Made by a program: the position numbers and the translations under genes. 64,000 nucleotides of DNA from Pleurostoma richardsiae (lineage: Eukaryota; Ascomycota; Sordariomycetes; Calosphaeriales; Pleurostomataceae). Where the stretch lies: contig JANBVO010000002.1 of NCBI GenBank assembly GCA_030052745.1, forward strand, positions 806,001 through 870,000, in the 5' to 3' direction. The stretch's first letter is position 1; every line of letters starts with the position of its first letter. The notes beneath the pieces were generated by a model. That model was not told where the DNA came from. It ran no database searches and worked only from the letters and a program-made list of their open reading frames with translations. Below are positions 45,101 through 57,315 of this stretch, one piece after another.

Positions 45101-46637
45101 GCCGATTGAAAAGCACGACGTCTCCATCCTCCAGATGGCGTTCAACGATGTCCCCGTATTGAAGATCCCTGGCTATCTGCTCCCTGTCGCCGAACTTCAA
45201 GCTGATTTTGTAGCCACCATCGTCGCTCTTGATAACCTCTTGTGCACCAGGCCACACGGTTGGTCCGTTGAGAATCAGTTTCCGGAGCTTCTCAATATTC
45301 TCATACTGTGCTCGCTCCGGGTAGGTCAAGTTCTTAGCGACTAGCTGTGGGACTGCGACTTGGTTGATCTCTAGGTTGGGATCGGGGGAGATGACCGTCC
45401 GCCCGGAGAAGTTGACACGCTTGCCGGAGAGATTGCCTCGAAATCGACCCTGCTTGCCCTTCAACCGCTGGCAGAAACCTCTGACGGACTTACCGAATCC
45501 GGGTTGGGCCAGGCCCGGAACGTCACTATTGACATACATGGCGATCTGTAGCTGAAGATATTCCCATTGTTCCATGATGGTCTGAACAGGCTGCCCCTTT
45601 TCCAGAGCTGACTTTATTAAGCCACTTATATGGACAATCTCGGCGAGTTTCGTCGTTAGATCGTCTTCGTTGCTCGCGTTGTCCTGTGCGACCGACGGCC
45701 TAATGCAGATAGGAGGCGCCGGCACGAACTGCCATATAAACATCTCGGGTCGACCTTCGGTGGGGTCGAGGCCAAGAAGCTCGCAGTCGGTCGGGCTAAT
45801 CATCTTGAAGAGATTCAGGACTCTCAGGGGGTTCAGGTCTTCCATCGCCTTCTTAAAGTGCTTCTCGAGATCTGGATTAGTCTTCTTTGCCTCGTTGAAG
45901 GATGCATCGTAAATCAGCTTGCTCTCAGGAGCCGTCTTCTTCTGAGCGGTGGACTTGTTAAAGGCGGAGAATTTGTCGTGGGCGAGCTTGACGACACCAA
46001 GCTTCCGGATCTGCCCGTTGACCGCGCCGCAGTATGGACATTCTTTGACCTTCTTGCACTGGTCATTGATCTTCTTGACAATCTGTGACCGCCGGAGGTT
46101 GTCGAGGTATGGTCGCCGCAACTCCTTGAGGAAGGCTCGGCGTTCGGGTTCGGTCAGGAGCACGCGGGCACACTCCTTGCAAATGTTCTGGAGGATAATC
46201 TGGATGAAGCGGAGGTAACCTATATGAAAGGCAGGGAGGGCGAGCCTGACGTGGCCGAAGTGGCCGGGACAGTTCTTGAGAGGGAGAAGGCAAGTGGCGC
46301 ATTTTCCGGCTTTGCTCGAGGTGCCCTGGACAAAACAACCGTGAGTCGTTGTCTACCATAACAGGAACGTAGGTATTCTTATTGCTGTACTTACCAGGCG
46401 CGGATCGAGGGCTCCGTGTGTTAAGGGTGCCCGGTTATTCTCGATGTTGTAGAGCAATCGTTCCGAGACCTCCACGACACCCTGAGTCACGATGTCCTGT
46501 TTGGACCTGCAGCAGACGGTGGTTAGGAGACGGGTTGGCGCAACGCAGGAGAAACAAGGCAGAACTTACTGGATGCCGAACTTCAGCCCCTTAAAGCGTT
46601 TGGGGAGCTGGTCGATGACCTGCTCCTTGACGGGCAT
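42117..46637 (-). CDS. RPO31: RNA polymerase III largest subunit (Rpc1)
   Basis: Catalytic subunit of RNA polymerase III, which makes tRNA and 5S rRNA. Exons 46637-46570, 46506-46395 and 46325-42117, with introns of 63 and 69 nt, give 1462 residues. Seen in order: LPKRFKGLKFGIQSKQDIV, the zinc motif CATCLLPLKNCPGHFGH, KECPYCGAVNG, the lid/rudder region GKQGRFRGNLSGKRVNFSGR, the Mg-binding NADFDGDEMNLHVP, and near the C-terminus GTGAFQVVRRLG. There is no heptad tail, which excludes Pol II. The segments MRPNKQSPVKVNL and CPNDGWLVIRNSEVMCGLMDK fit Pol III rather than Pol I. The ATG at 46637 is the first in the conserved exon; an additional short upstream exon is possible because an AG with open frame lies before it. 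Confidence 0.93.
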
Positions 46638-47796
46638 CTTGCCGGTCTCTGATGTCCCGTCTCGGCTCCTAGAAAATGGCGAGTTTTACACACGGATTGG
46701 TGTTGTATCTAGAGCATCGACGAGGCAGAAGGAGGAAAAGATAAAATGTGACCGACCGGCAGAATCTTGGACGCGGAGGCGGGGTCCTTCACTGGTACGG
46801 CCGATTTGGCTGGCAGTACCTGAAATGACTCACCATTCACAGCTTGAGCGGGGTATCAGACACTAAAGCTAAGGTACATGTACCACTAGCTCCCCGCCCG
46901 CCCGCCTGTCGGTGGCATCGCAGAATGGTGGGGCACGACTGCCCGCGCGATTGACGCTCGTTCAGGTAACCTTCTAGGTAATACTCTAAGTACACGTAGT
47001 TACGTGGATTGCACTGCGAATTCTGAAATTCTGCGTAAGTAATACCTTGATCATCAGTCTTATTCTTCGACGCAAGTATCAGAAAGTTTCATAGTTATTT
47101 CTGATATAATTCCTGTAATAGAAAATCAGAAAAACCACTGAACTGACATGCCCGTCCTGCCCCTGGAATCGTACTGTATGTACAATAATACCAGCTCTAG
47201 CAAGGTGCCGGCAGGGTTTAGCTGATCCATGCACAAGGGCGCGTGGCCCGGCGCTGCGTTCCCGTTGGATCTGCGCCCCAGCGTCATAGCTTCCGTGCCG
47301 TAGTTTGCTCTGCTCTACTCTGCTCTGCCGCACTTGGCACGCAGGACGAAAGCTCCGAGAACATGTGAACAAAGAAGTCCCACGTGTCGATCATTTGTTT
47401 GTCAGGACGTCAGGACTCTTTACATGCCTGCCTACCTACATACCTACATCAATACAACCTGCCAATCTGTTTTCACGACTCGCCATTTGCAACATTCTAC
47501 TAGACGCCATCAGAGCTGCCCGAACGGACTGAGCCATCTTCAACCCCGCGACCCGAAGCGAGCTGCCGCCACTTGGCCAAGCTCCCCTTACCGAAAACGA
47601 ACGGAACAGTCAACGGAGTGATATCGTGGGATATCGCGGGCTTTCTGAGCCGTAAACATTCGCGTTGGAGTCGCAGTCAACCAGGTCCTTGTCTCTCCTC
47701 AGACGCCTTGCTGAGAGGCAGGCTCGCCGCTTCTCATCGCGGCCTTGGTTCCCTCTTATAGGTGCTGCCGAATGGCTGTCCTTTCCCCCTAAAGCC
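46638..47796. other. Divergent intergenic
   Basis: Promoter region of the Pol III subunit and of the DDHD phospholipase gene. Short CTGC and CCTACCTAC-like runs occur at 47430-47450. No gene is seen. Confidence 0.5.
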
Positions 47797-50700
47797 ATGG
47801 CGTCCGGCACATCCGACAAGAAGGCCGAGAAGTCTTACCTGGCTTCTGCCGTCGACTCAATCAACCCATGGGCCGGACCTCGTAGCTCGACGCCAACTCC
47901 CAAAGATCCCGCGCCGAAAGAGCCGCCGCCCGTGAACCCCGGCGACCACAGCATCAATCACATCTACGGTGTCAGCACTAGGAGATATCCCCCGGACTGC
48001 CCGCCTCTGAAAGTGCAGTGGTTCCATGCAGTCGATGTAGGCTTCTCTTCGAGCACTCGTGGTACGCGTCCAGTGCTAACAGTCCTTCTAACAGATTCCC
48101 AAGACCAAGCCGCAGTTCCTAAAGAACAAGAAGAAGCCCGAGGATTCGAAGCCCGAACCGCAGCCGAAGAAGTTTTCGCCATTTTCGCGAGAGGATTCGT
48201 CATCCCTTGAGCTTGCATATCAGAAGATACTCGAAGAGAGCGAGAGCGATCGAGGTGTGCCTACATCAGGGAAGAGGTTCCCTTCTGAATCCCGGCATGG
48301 ACGCACGATCTCAGGCTCGGCCCCAAATACCACCCTTGAAGCTGCAGACGAAGAAAAGGGTGGAACGAAAGTCCCTGTGAACGAGGACTTCCTCTTCGAT
48401 GTCGACATAGAAAGGCGAGAGCTCGCACCCGTGTACTGGTTAGGGCCGATATACGAAGGTATGGCACACCTGTAGGCGTGTTAGGCCCCACTGCTTACCA
48501 GGATAGTACGGCGAGGAAGTTGGTTCTACCAAGAAGGTTCGACCCTACGACCGTGCGAAGAAAACCTTGCCGCACAACTAGAAGAGGTAACGCCATTCCT
48601 GCCCGCACATGATACGTATATCTGACGCTGGTAAAGGGCTACCTCAGGGTCAAGCCTTGGCTATATCCTGCAAGCACAAGGATCAGAAGCGATTCAGGGT
48701 CCAGGAATGTAACACCAAAGGCGTCAGTTGAGAATCTTAAGGCAAAGGGCGCTACTCAAGCAGATGGATCTGCGAAAACAACTACACCCGCACCACAGCC
48801 GCAGACCCAACGCCTGTTTGGCGCTTGGATGAATTCCGTGGCTACGTATCAGGACACCACGACCGCCTGGGTCTCATCCGATGGCGTCTTATCGTGGGTT
48901 ACATCAACAATGTATGAGCGGTTCGCAGGCGGTGGTTTCATGAGTGGGATCAGAGTCGTCCGCGGCTACACGGAACCGGGCAAGGCCGCCAAGGATGGGA
49001 AGGATGGGAAAGACGGGAAGGATGGGAAGGATGAAAAGCGACCAACGACCCCCACGGGTACCCAGTCTCTGCTACAGAAAGACGAGAGACAAGAGAAGCT
49101 GCTGAAGCGGAGGTCTGCGCCTCCCAGCACAAAAGCAGCACCGGCCAAAACACCCGCCGCTGAGGGCGATACACCAGAGATCGAGAGTCGAGGAGATCGC
49201 TTGAAGCGCCAGATATCTTCACTCTTGGAAAATGGTGATCCAGACCAGGAGGCTGAGGCCATCCGGAAGAGAGAAGAGACCGAGATCGAGAACGATTACA
49301 ACGCAAGGGCTGGCGAGACCCAAAGCCGTGAGATCGAGCATCTCATTCTTGTCACGCATGGCATCGGCCAGTTACTGGGATTAAGGTAGGTGTGCGAAAC
49401 CCCGTTCTTGGAGTAGAGCACTAACTTGCTGGCAGAATGGAAAGCGTTAACTTTGTCCATGATGTCAACGTCCTACGCAAGACCCTGAAGTCCGTATATT
49501 CTTGGTCTGCCGACTTGAGGGCTCTCAACTCAGAACTTGGTGAAGGCCCAGGCAACTGCCGAGTCCAAGTGCTTCCTGTGTGCTGGCGTCATCTCCTTGA
49601 TTTCCCTAAGAGACGCGAAGAGAAACGAGGAGAGCAAGACATTGGACTCGCCTCGAACGAGGAAGACGAATGTGCGTTTAAGCAGTCATCTTCCTGTGTG
49701 TATCAAGCTAACGGCTTCCAGATCCATCTCTAGAGGACATAACGATCGAGGGTGTCGCATTTGCGAGGTCACTCATCTCGGATCTCGCTCTGGACGTACT
49801 GTTGTATCAGAGTGCATACCGAGAACAAATTTCGCAGATCGTCTATAAAGAGTCGAATCGGATATACAAACTCTTCCTAGAGCGAAATCCTGGCTTCAAA
49901 GGCAAGGTTCACATCATGGGCCACTCTCTAGGATCAGCCATCATGTTTGATATCCTATGCCGTCAAAAGGAAAAGGCAAAAGATGAAGAAACCCCGAGGA
50001 ACCCACTGCGTATTTGGCCCACTGAGCCTACGCGGCCAGAACCGAAGGATCCCAGAGAGTTGAGTTTCGACTTTGACGTTGAAGATTTCTACTGTCTCGG
50101 CTCACCCGTCGGTTTGTTTCAAATGCTCAAAGGACGGTAAGGGCTGCGGTATTACAGAGGCTAGTTCAGCGGCTGACATCTCACATAGAACAATCTCGGC
50201 ACGGCATCTTCCTAACGCCCTTCCATCTGAGAGCCCGCTGAACCCGGAATATATTGACGACCCGTTCTTCATGGCATCGAGTACCCAGCAGATCTCACCT
50301 ATCACCGGCTTGCCGTATTCCGTCTCCTCGCCCAAAGTCTCTCAGCTCTTCAACATATTCCATCCATCGGACCCCATCAGTTACCGCCTCGAACCATTGA
50401 TATCTCCCGCAATGTCCTCCCTGAAGCCCCAAGCGCTTCCATATACCAAGAAAGGCATATTCGGCGCCGTCGGACCGCAAGGACTCACCGGCATCGGAGC
50501 GAAGGTGGGCCAATCCGTCAGCGGATTCTGGTCTAGCCTGAGCGCCGGCATTGCGAATAACATACTGAACCGCAGCCTCGGCCTCACCCAGGAGGACGTC
50601 GCCAACATCACCGCGCAGCACCAGCAGCAGCACGCGCCATCGCCCGCTGCGGGGACAAACATCTCGGCTGGCGGTGTCATCTCGGACGCGTCCAGGCTCA

Positions 50701-51157
50701 GCCAGATGACGGACGAGCGCAAGAGGCAGCTGGCGGAGAAGTCGGCAGGGGGCGTCGGCCACGACGCGACACTAATCGACGATGAGTTAGAGACGCTGTA
50801 CAGCCGGTTCCAGAAGAAGAGGGTCAACGAGATAAGCAAAGGGGGCGACGAGAGCCTGAGGGAGAAGTGGGCGGAGGAGGAGAAGAGGGCGGCTAAGCTG
50901 AAGAGGGAGGAGATGAAGGTCCGGGCGCTGAATCGCAACGGGCGGGTCGATTACAGCATCCAGGAGTGAGTTTTCTATTGTCCCTTCCTTGTGATGACAC
51001 AAGGTGCAACCTTTGCTAACTACGTTACAGGAGCGCGTTGGACTTCAATCCGATCAACACAATTGCCTCGCACATGGCCTATTGGTCCGACGAGGACGTC
51101 AGCCACTTCATCATGTCGCAGCTACTATCAAACAGAGAGCAGAACGGAGGCAAATAG
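47797..51157 (+). CDS. DDHD-domain phospholipase A1
   Basis: An intracellular lipase related to mammalian DDHD1/DDHD2 and yeast YOR022C, expected to act on phosphatidic acid or other phospholipids at membranes. Eight exons give 995 residues: 47797-48036, 48095-48458, 48507-48586, 48637-49385, 49436-49671, 49722-50136, 50189-50965, 51031-51157. Introns are 48-65 nt. The N-terminus holds a WWE-like part (PLKVQWFHAVD, VYWLGPIYE, RRGSWFYQEG). The lipase core has LVTHGIGQLLG and the nucleophile motif IMGHSLGSAIMFD, then FYCLGSPVGLFQMLKG. The DDHD part has NIFHPSDPISYRLEPLI and, near the end, DFNPINTIASHMAYWSDEDV. A DGK tandem repeat lies mid-protein. The upstream frame stays open before 47797 but has no ATG there. 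Confidence 0.92.
48991..49034. repeat. AAGGATGGG minisatellite inside the DDHD gene
   Basis: About five 9-nt units encode K-D-G repeats in a disordered linker. Units change by one base (AAAGACGGG), and the number could vary between strains without breaking the frame. Confidence 0.8.
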
Positions 51158-51364
51158 AAGGATACACATCGCATTGGCGGTTTAGACGCATGGTTGGCGG
51201 TTGGCTTTGCATGATTTACATACCCTAAACATTGTATGCAGTAACGAGTTAGATGGTCTGGGCAGGCAATGGAGTCGGTACGGTTCAAGTGCACCGTGTT
51301 TAGTATCTACATGGCTTTTGGTATCTTATAACTTCGTGTCTAACAACAGACCCTCACATCCATC

Positions 51365-52165
51365 CTAGCTTGCCCGAAGCACGCCCCCTTCCAGGAGCGC
51401 ACTCCACCGCGGCCCCATCTCTGCCGCCACGTCCTCCGCCGTCCTGCCCCGCGCGTCCCTCAGGCCCCTGACATCCGGGACCAGCCGCGCCGGCCTCTCC
51501 TCGACGCCCATCACGCCCGCCGCCTCCACCGCCGCGGGCGGGAACACCCCGCCCGGCGCCGGCGACGCCAGCCACAGCAGCAGCCACAGCACCTCCTCCT
51601 GGCCCCTCTCCACGGCGAGGTGCAGCCCGCTGCGCATGCCCGCCAGCGGGTCCTGGTACCGCAGCAGGTCCTGCGCCGCGGAGGGGTCGTCCTCGGCGGC
51701 GTCGCGCAGCAGGTCCACGATGCCGCCCACGTCGCCCTCGGCGCACATGACGTGCAGGGCGCGCGCGGGCCGGGCGGCGGGGTGCGCGTCCAGGTAGGCC
51801 TCCTCGGCGACGTCGGGGAGGACGTCGAGGTTCTCCTGGACGCCGCCCTCGTTGGTGTAGCGGACCAGGATGCTGGTGCCGGGGGCCGCGGCCGGGAAGG
51901 GGCTGGAGCTAGAGCCGGCGGCGGCGGATGAGGAGGAGGATTCTGCGGCTGCACTGGTGGCTGCTAAGTGGGCGCCGCAGGAGGGGCAGGAGAGGGACTG
52001 GGCGATCTGAGGGGACTGGTCGAGCAGGCACTGCCAGTGGAAGTGGCAGCCGCAGGCGAGGAGCTCAAGGTCGTCAGGGAAGGAGTGGGTGGGCGAGGAC
52101 GGGTCGTCCTCGTCGTCCGGGAGAGTGAGGATCAGGGGGTCTGAGCAGACTTTGCAGACCGACAT
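51365..52165 (-). CDS. Small RING-type zinc finger protein with an ankyrin repeat
   Basis: A single exon gives 266 residues. The N-terminus has CKVC, then ACGCHFHWQCLLDQSP and CPSCGAHL, the spacing of a variant RING finger, so ubiquitin-ligase activity is plausible. An Asp-rich insertion separates the first and second Cys pairs. After a Ser/Ala-rich linker come helical repeats with RALHVMCAEGDVGGIVDLLRD and SGLHLAVERGQEEVLWLLLWLA, which look like ankyrin units. The end, RGRTAEDVAAEMGPRWSALLE, also fits an ankyrin-like turn. GC content is very high, which creates long false frames on the other strand. I know no characterised member, so function is not assigned. Confidence 0.72.
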   Translation of the reverse strand: MSVCKVCSDPLILTLPDDEDDPSSPTHSFPDDLELLACGCHFHWQCLLDQSPQIAQSLSCPSCGAHLAATSAAAESSSSSAAAGSSSSPFPAAAPGTSILVRYTNEGGVQENLDVLPDVAEEAYLDAHPAARPARALHVMCAEGDVGGIVDLLRDAAEDDPSAAQDLLRYQDPLAGMRSGLHLAVERGQEEVLWLLLWLASPAPGGVFPPAAVEAAGVMGVEERPARLVPDVRGLRDARGRTAEDVAAEMGPRWSALLEGGVLRAS

Positions 52166-53451
52166 CGTGCTAAGAGGATGGATGGGCAGAGGCCTGAGGA
52201 GAAGGTTAGGGAGCGAACTGACTGACTAGTCTGAACGTTACGGGTAGCGGGAGAAGACAGAGATGTAGTCCTAGCCTGTGTATCCGCCCAGCCAGCGTTG
52301 ATCGAGTTGATCGAGGCGGGCGGAAAGACGGACGGAAGGGACCTGGAGGTTTGGTCTCCGCCATCCGAGTGAATCCAGTCATTAAGGAGGAGCTTATGAC
52401 AATGCCGGATGCAAAGAAGATGGCGGCGGTGATCTCTGTGCCATATAATGTACTGGCCAGAATGCCCGAAATGTGAGAGACACGAACCTGTATGTCTGTG
52501 TGTGGATTGATATTGGTATTGATATTGATATATCAAGTCTTGGATGGTAGTTGAGGATGTACCCGGCTCCTACTTGGGAGAACCGCGAGTCAACGATGGT
52601 GGCCGTATCGCAGAGAAGAAGCTAACAACCAATACGCGTAACCGAAGGGCTGACCATAGAGGATACGCGTATGCTAAGGGTTTAGGCAACCTGCTTTCCA
52701 GAGTCAAGCTTGGTGGAAGGTGAAGCTTCACTTGAAGCCTGGAGTGTTTCCCTGGTTAAAATAGAGTAATCCAACAGGAAAATTCTGTCCGCAATTCCAT
52801 GGCAGGACTAAAGAAACGCGGTAGGGGCGTTTAATGCTAGTTGGATACTTGTAGTAACACTCTATCACCGTGGAGAATTAATGTAAAGTCTTATCAGGGA
52901 CAAGACGGCTGCACCCACTCCCGGCTCGTCGGGACCTAAAGCTTAGGCGTTGCCTGGCCTTGGCAAACGTCGGCACCTTACGCAAGTCACTGTGGCTGGT
53001 GCATGCAGCTCTGCAATGCTTGGTTACTTGCTTGCCTGCTTGCCTGCTTGCCCGCCAGCCCGCCTGCCTGACCTGCGGCGCCCCCGCTGCTGCCGTATTA
53101 CATCAAGGCCAAACAAAGGAGAGCAGCATCCCCGCCCCCGCCAACTTTGGCAACATTAACATTCGCAACCTTTCCCAGCCGTTCGATTCTGCGGTCGCTG
53201 TCTGTCGCAACGCCCGACTGCCCGCACTCCACGGCATCTCGCAGAGTCTCAGAAGTTCGCTACCATCAGTCCTTTCCTCCACATTCTCTGCCGGATAGAC
53301 GGAAATAACGCTGGTCGCCTGATTGCATAGACTGTGCGGGGCGCCCGGCAACAGACAGACCACCGCAGTGAGAAGAAGCAACTTCTGAACGCCTCAACCG
53401 ACTAGCCAAGCCCGACTGCAGATCCCCAACCGGGCACCATCGCCATTCATC
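52166..53451. other. Intergenic upstream of fimbrin
   Basis: It holds the divergent promoters of the RING/ankyrin gene and fimbrin. GATATTGGTATTGATATTGATAT repeats lie at about 52505-52532 and a TTGCCTGC tract at 53028-53072. A 112-codon frame at 52960 (+) has no motif. Confidence 0.5.
53028..53072. repeat. Imperfect TTGCCTGC tandem tract
   Basis: Tandem CTTGCCTG-like units that decay into CCTGCCTGACC on the right. It lies about 400 bp before the fimbrin start codon. Confidence 0.7.
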
Positions 53452-55638
53452 ATGAACGTTCTCAAGATCCAGAGGTACGTGTCTCCGATGCCGACAAGCT
53501 ACCGGGGCTTGCCTCGGCTGGCGTGATCAAAGCCTTGCGCTGACGGCCCTGAGATGTTTACAGGAAGTTCCCTCAGTTCCAGCAAAATGAGATCTTCAAC
53601 CTGGCCGATTCCTTCCGGAAGCTAGACGTCGACGATAAGGGATACATCGACGAGCCCACGGCCATCAAGGCTACCCAGCAGACCGAGCGCCAGCCTTATG
53701 ATGTTGTGCGACAGGCCTTGAAGGAGGTCGGCCTCGACTCGTCCCGGCGAGTCGAGCTGGAAGACTATGTCGGGGTGAGCACAAACTTCCAATTTCTCTT
53801 GCTGTTGCCGAAGACAATCTGCAAACAGGTTGACTGACGATTGTGGTATCACGCAGCTCGTTGCGAAGCTCAGAGAATCCTCGCCGGCGCAAAAGCGCAT
53901 GTCGACCGGCCCAACCCCGCTGTCCCCATCTGGCGTCGTCGCGCAGCGCACCGGTGGCCACGCTTCCAAGGGGAGCGTGAGCGGCAAGATCCAAGTTCAG
54001 GGTTCGAATGCTAACATCACTCACACCATCAACGAGGATGAGCGCACAGAGTTCACTCGTCACATCAACGCCGTGCTTGCCGGAGATCCCGACATTGGCG
54101 CCCGCCTGCCGTTCCCTACCGACACCTTCGAGATGTTCGACGAGTGCAAGGACGGCCTGGTGCTGGCGAAGCTCATCAACGACAGTGTCCCAGATACGAT
54201 CGATGAGCGTGTTCTGAACGTGCCCGGCAGGAAGACCAAGAACCTCAACGCATTCCAGATGACGGAGAACAACAATATCGTGATCGAGTCTGCCAAGGGT
54301 ATCGGCTGCTCAGTCGTCAACATCGGTAGCGGTGATATCATCGAGGTCCGAGAGCACCTCATTCTGGGCCTCATTTGGCAGATTATTCGTCGTGGTCTTC
54401 TGGGCAAGATTGATATCAAGCTGCACCCTGAGCTCTACCGGCTCCTGGAGGAGGACGAGACTCTCGAGCAGTTCCTCCGCCTCCCTCCCGAGCAGATCCT
54501 GCTGCGCTGGTTCAACTACCATCTCAAGGCTGCCAACTGGCCCCGCAGAGTGACCAACTTCTCGAGCGATGTCAAGGACGGCGAGAATTATACTGTCCTT
54601 TTGGCGCACATCGGCGCAGAGTACGGATGCAACCGGGCTCCCCTGCAGACCCGAGACCTGTTGCAGCGGGCCGAGGAGGTGCTGCAGAACGCAGACAAGC
54701 TCGGTTGCCGAAAGTTCCTGACCCCCACGTCGCTAGTCGCTGGAAACCCCAAGCTCAACCTTGCCTTCGTGGCTAATCTCTTCAACACCCACCCATGCCT
54801 AGATCCCATCACCGAGGAGGAGAAGCTGGAGGTCGAAGACTTCGATGCCGAGGGCGAGCGGGAGGCAAGAGTCTTCACGCTCTGGCTCAACAGCTTGGAC
54901 GTGCAGCCTGCAGTTGTCTCGTTCTTCGACGACCTCCGAGACGGCACTATCCTGCTGCAGGCATACGACAAGGTCATCAAGGGCTCCGTCAACTGGCGTC
55001 ATGTGAACAAGCGTCCGGCAAACGGCGGAGAGATTATGAGGTTCAAGGCTGTCGAGAACACCAATTACGCTATCGAGCTAGGCAAGCAGTATGGCTTCTC
55101 GTTGGTCGGCATCCAGGGCGCGGATATCACGGACGGCCAGCGGACCCTCACACTGGGGCTAGTGTGGCAGCTGATGCGCAAGGACATCACCGTCACCCTC
55201 TCCACACTGGCACAGCGGCTCGGAAAGCGTGAGATGAATGATTCTGAGATGGTCAGGTGGGCCAACGACATGTCACGGAAAGGTGGTCGCAACTCGTCCA
55301 TCAGGTCATTCAAGGACCCGGCCATCGGTACGGGCGTCTTCCTTCTGGACGTGCTCAACGGCATGAAGAGCAGCTATGTCGACTACGACCTCGTCACTCC
55401 CGGACGGACGGACGAGGAGGCCTATATGAACGCCAAGCTGAGCATCAGCATTGCGAGAAAGATGGGAGCTACCATCTGGCTGGTACCGGAGGATATCTGC
55501 CAGGTCCGCAGTCGTCTGGTCACGACTTTCATTGGTACGTCCACCCCCACGCCGATCTAGATTCCCGAGGTTCGACAGTATGCTAATCTGGTGACACTAG
55601 GTTCTCTCATGGCGACCCACGAAAAGATGCAGCACTAG
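53452..55638 (+). CDS. SAC6: Fimbrin (actin-bundling protein)
   Basis: Cross-links actin filaments in patches and cables. Exons 53452-53474, 53564-53774, 53857-55534 and 55601-55638, with introns of 89, 82 and 66 nt, give 649 residues. The EF-hand region at the N-terminus has FNLADSFRKLDVDDKGYID. Four calponin-homology domains follow, for example GLVLAKLINDSVPDTIDERV and HLILGLIWQIIRRGLL in the first, ILLRWFNYHLKAANWPRRV in the second, LWLNSLDVQPAVVSFFDDLRDG in part in the third, and VRWANDMSRKGGRNSSIRSF in the fourth. The 23-nt first exon and the 38-nt last exon (GSLMATHEKMQH) are short but keep frame and family residues. Confidence 0.95.
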
Positions 55639-57315
55639 ACGGTCGTGGAACGCTGGAAAGTCATCCGGGAAGGTATCTTTGCGAGGAAAAAAGTTCTTAA
55701 GAGACTCTTGGGCCTCTCTGGTTTCCCTATTCGGCTTCTTGTCCTGTTCACCATGTGTTACACAACGCTTTCATAGCACTAGCACTTCGAGTTCATATTA
55801 CGCTTTCCAATTCAGAAAATTTAAGAACTGTCTGAAACTGATCATGACTGGGAAGAAGTGGCGTTGGTCCGATCTCATCAGAGCCACCGGAGCCCTTCGG
55901 CTGTTCAGTTAGTTCCGACGCCGCCACCGGCACTTGGGTATATGTAGCGTGCCCGAAGGGGTCTCGTACGGACACGGGGCGACCATTTAGGGCCTGGCCC
56001 CGAGACGGGAACGTCAGTTTCATGGACAGTCGGCGCTATTCTCCATAGGCATAAAGAATGCGACCCTAATGCGCGTGCTCTCGGGGCCTCGCATTCCCCG
56101 AAACTGGAGCCTCAACTCACTCTGATGATTGTGCATGACGTCGGGTGCGCCAAGACGCTGCGCGGATTGCCTGATGCGGTCTGATCAGAGCGGGAGGGTG
56201 AGCTTGACGTCAAGAGACACCACACCTGAGCTGCTGTGAGCTCCCCATGCTCCCTTGAGCCGCGGGATGTCGGCTGCGGGGCAGAAATGGCTTCACCACG
56301 CCACCGAGTCCGTAGCCCCGTGTCATGTTTGTACGAACGCGAGACTCGAGGCTGGCCTTTTGCATGTGCGATGGCTCTGATGTATGCTTTTGCTCAAGCT
56401 CCGCTTACCTCAACCCCGAACTAGAGTTTTGTTGTCTCGTGGTACCTCAAACATCATAGCTTTTGTATCGTAACATCAATTCGCAACCTGAAGAAACCAT
56501 ATTCACACGCCGTTTGACCATATACCTTCCCTCTCCCTTCACCTGCCTACTGCCTGTTGCACGACCGAGGGAACCCAACAGCCACGCTATTTTCTGCGAC
56601 CATTGCCATTTCCTCCAGGTACCGTATGACTCTTCCCCCGGATCCCCACGGAGCTCTGCATTTTGTCCCCCCCAAAAGCATTCGCCGCCGTCCAACAGGC
56701 GCCATCCGGGACTCCCGGCGCCCGCCAGCCGGCTAGAGCCTGAGCGTGCCCCGGAAGCACCAATTGGACAGCCCTTCGGCCTCGCCCTCCATCGCTGCTT
56801 TCGCCGATCGACGATGCCATTCGGCCGCTGCTGAGTGCGAAGGTGCGCGTGCTTACATTCATTCCGCAGAACCCGAGCGAGAGAACTACGGGCGGTTACG
56901 GGCGACGGGCATCGGTGTTAGAAAGGTAGTGCCGCCGTGTATTATCAGTCATACTTGGAACAACACAGACTTTGCCGCCGCCGCGAGAGCCGCAACAGTA
57001 TATTATTAAGGTGAGCGATGGTAGTAATCCTTCGAATCCTTCCCGCTGCCCGACGTCACTTGTCTTTCGTCACTCCAGATCCTACAAGTCTCCTCCCTAG
57101 CTAGCATCAGTCTCACCTCATTGCGGACCTCACATAAGATAGAAAGATCGATCTGATACCGTCACTGCTCATCCCCTTAACTCCTCTTTCAAAAGGCCCC
57201 CATCCCACTTCTTGAGTGAAAAGACACTACATCGTTGAAACCGTTGGTTTTATTCCTACCACCTCTTACTGCCTTGGCCATCGAGCTGTAGCAGTACTGT
57301 ATTGTTCACGGGCCA
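55639..57315. other. Intergenic upstream of sterol acyltransferase
   Basis: The left part is the fimbrin 3' region. The right part is the leader and promoter of the acyltransferase gene. Frames at 56463-56834 and nearby lack motifs. Confidence 0.5.

Noticed and set aside
53028-53072. CRISPR-like spaced repeat
   Set aside because: The units are directly tandem without spacers, so it is a simple minisatellite.
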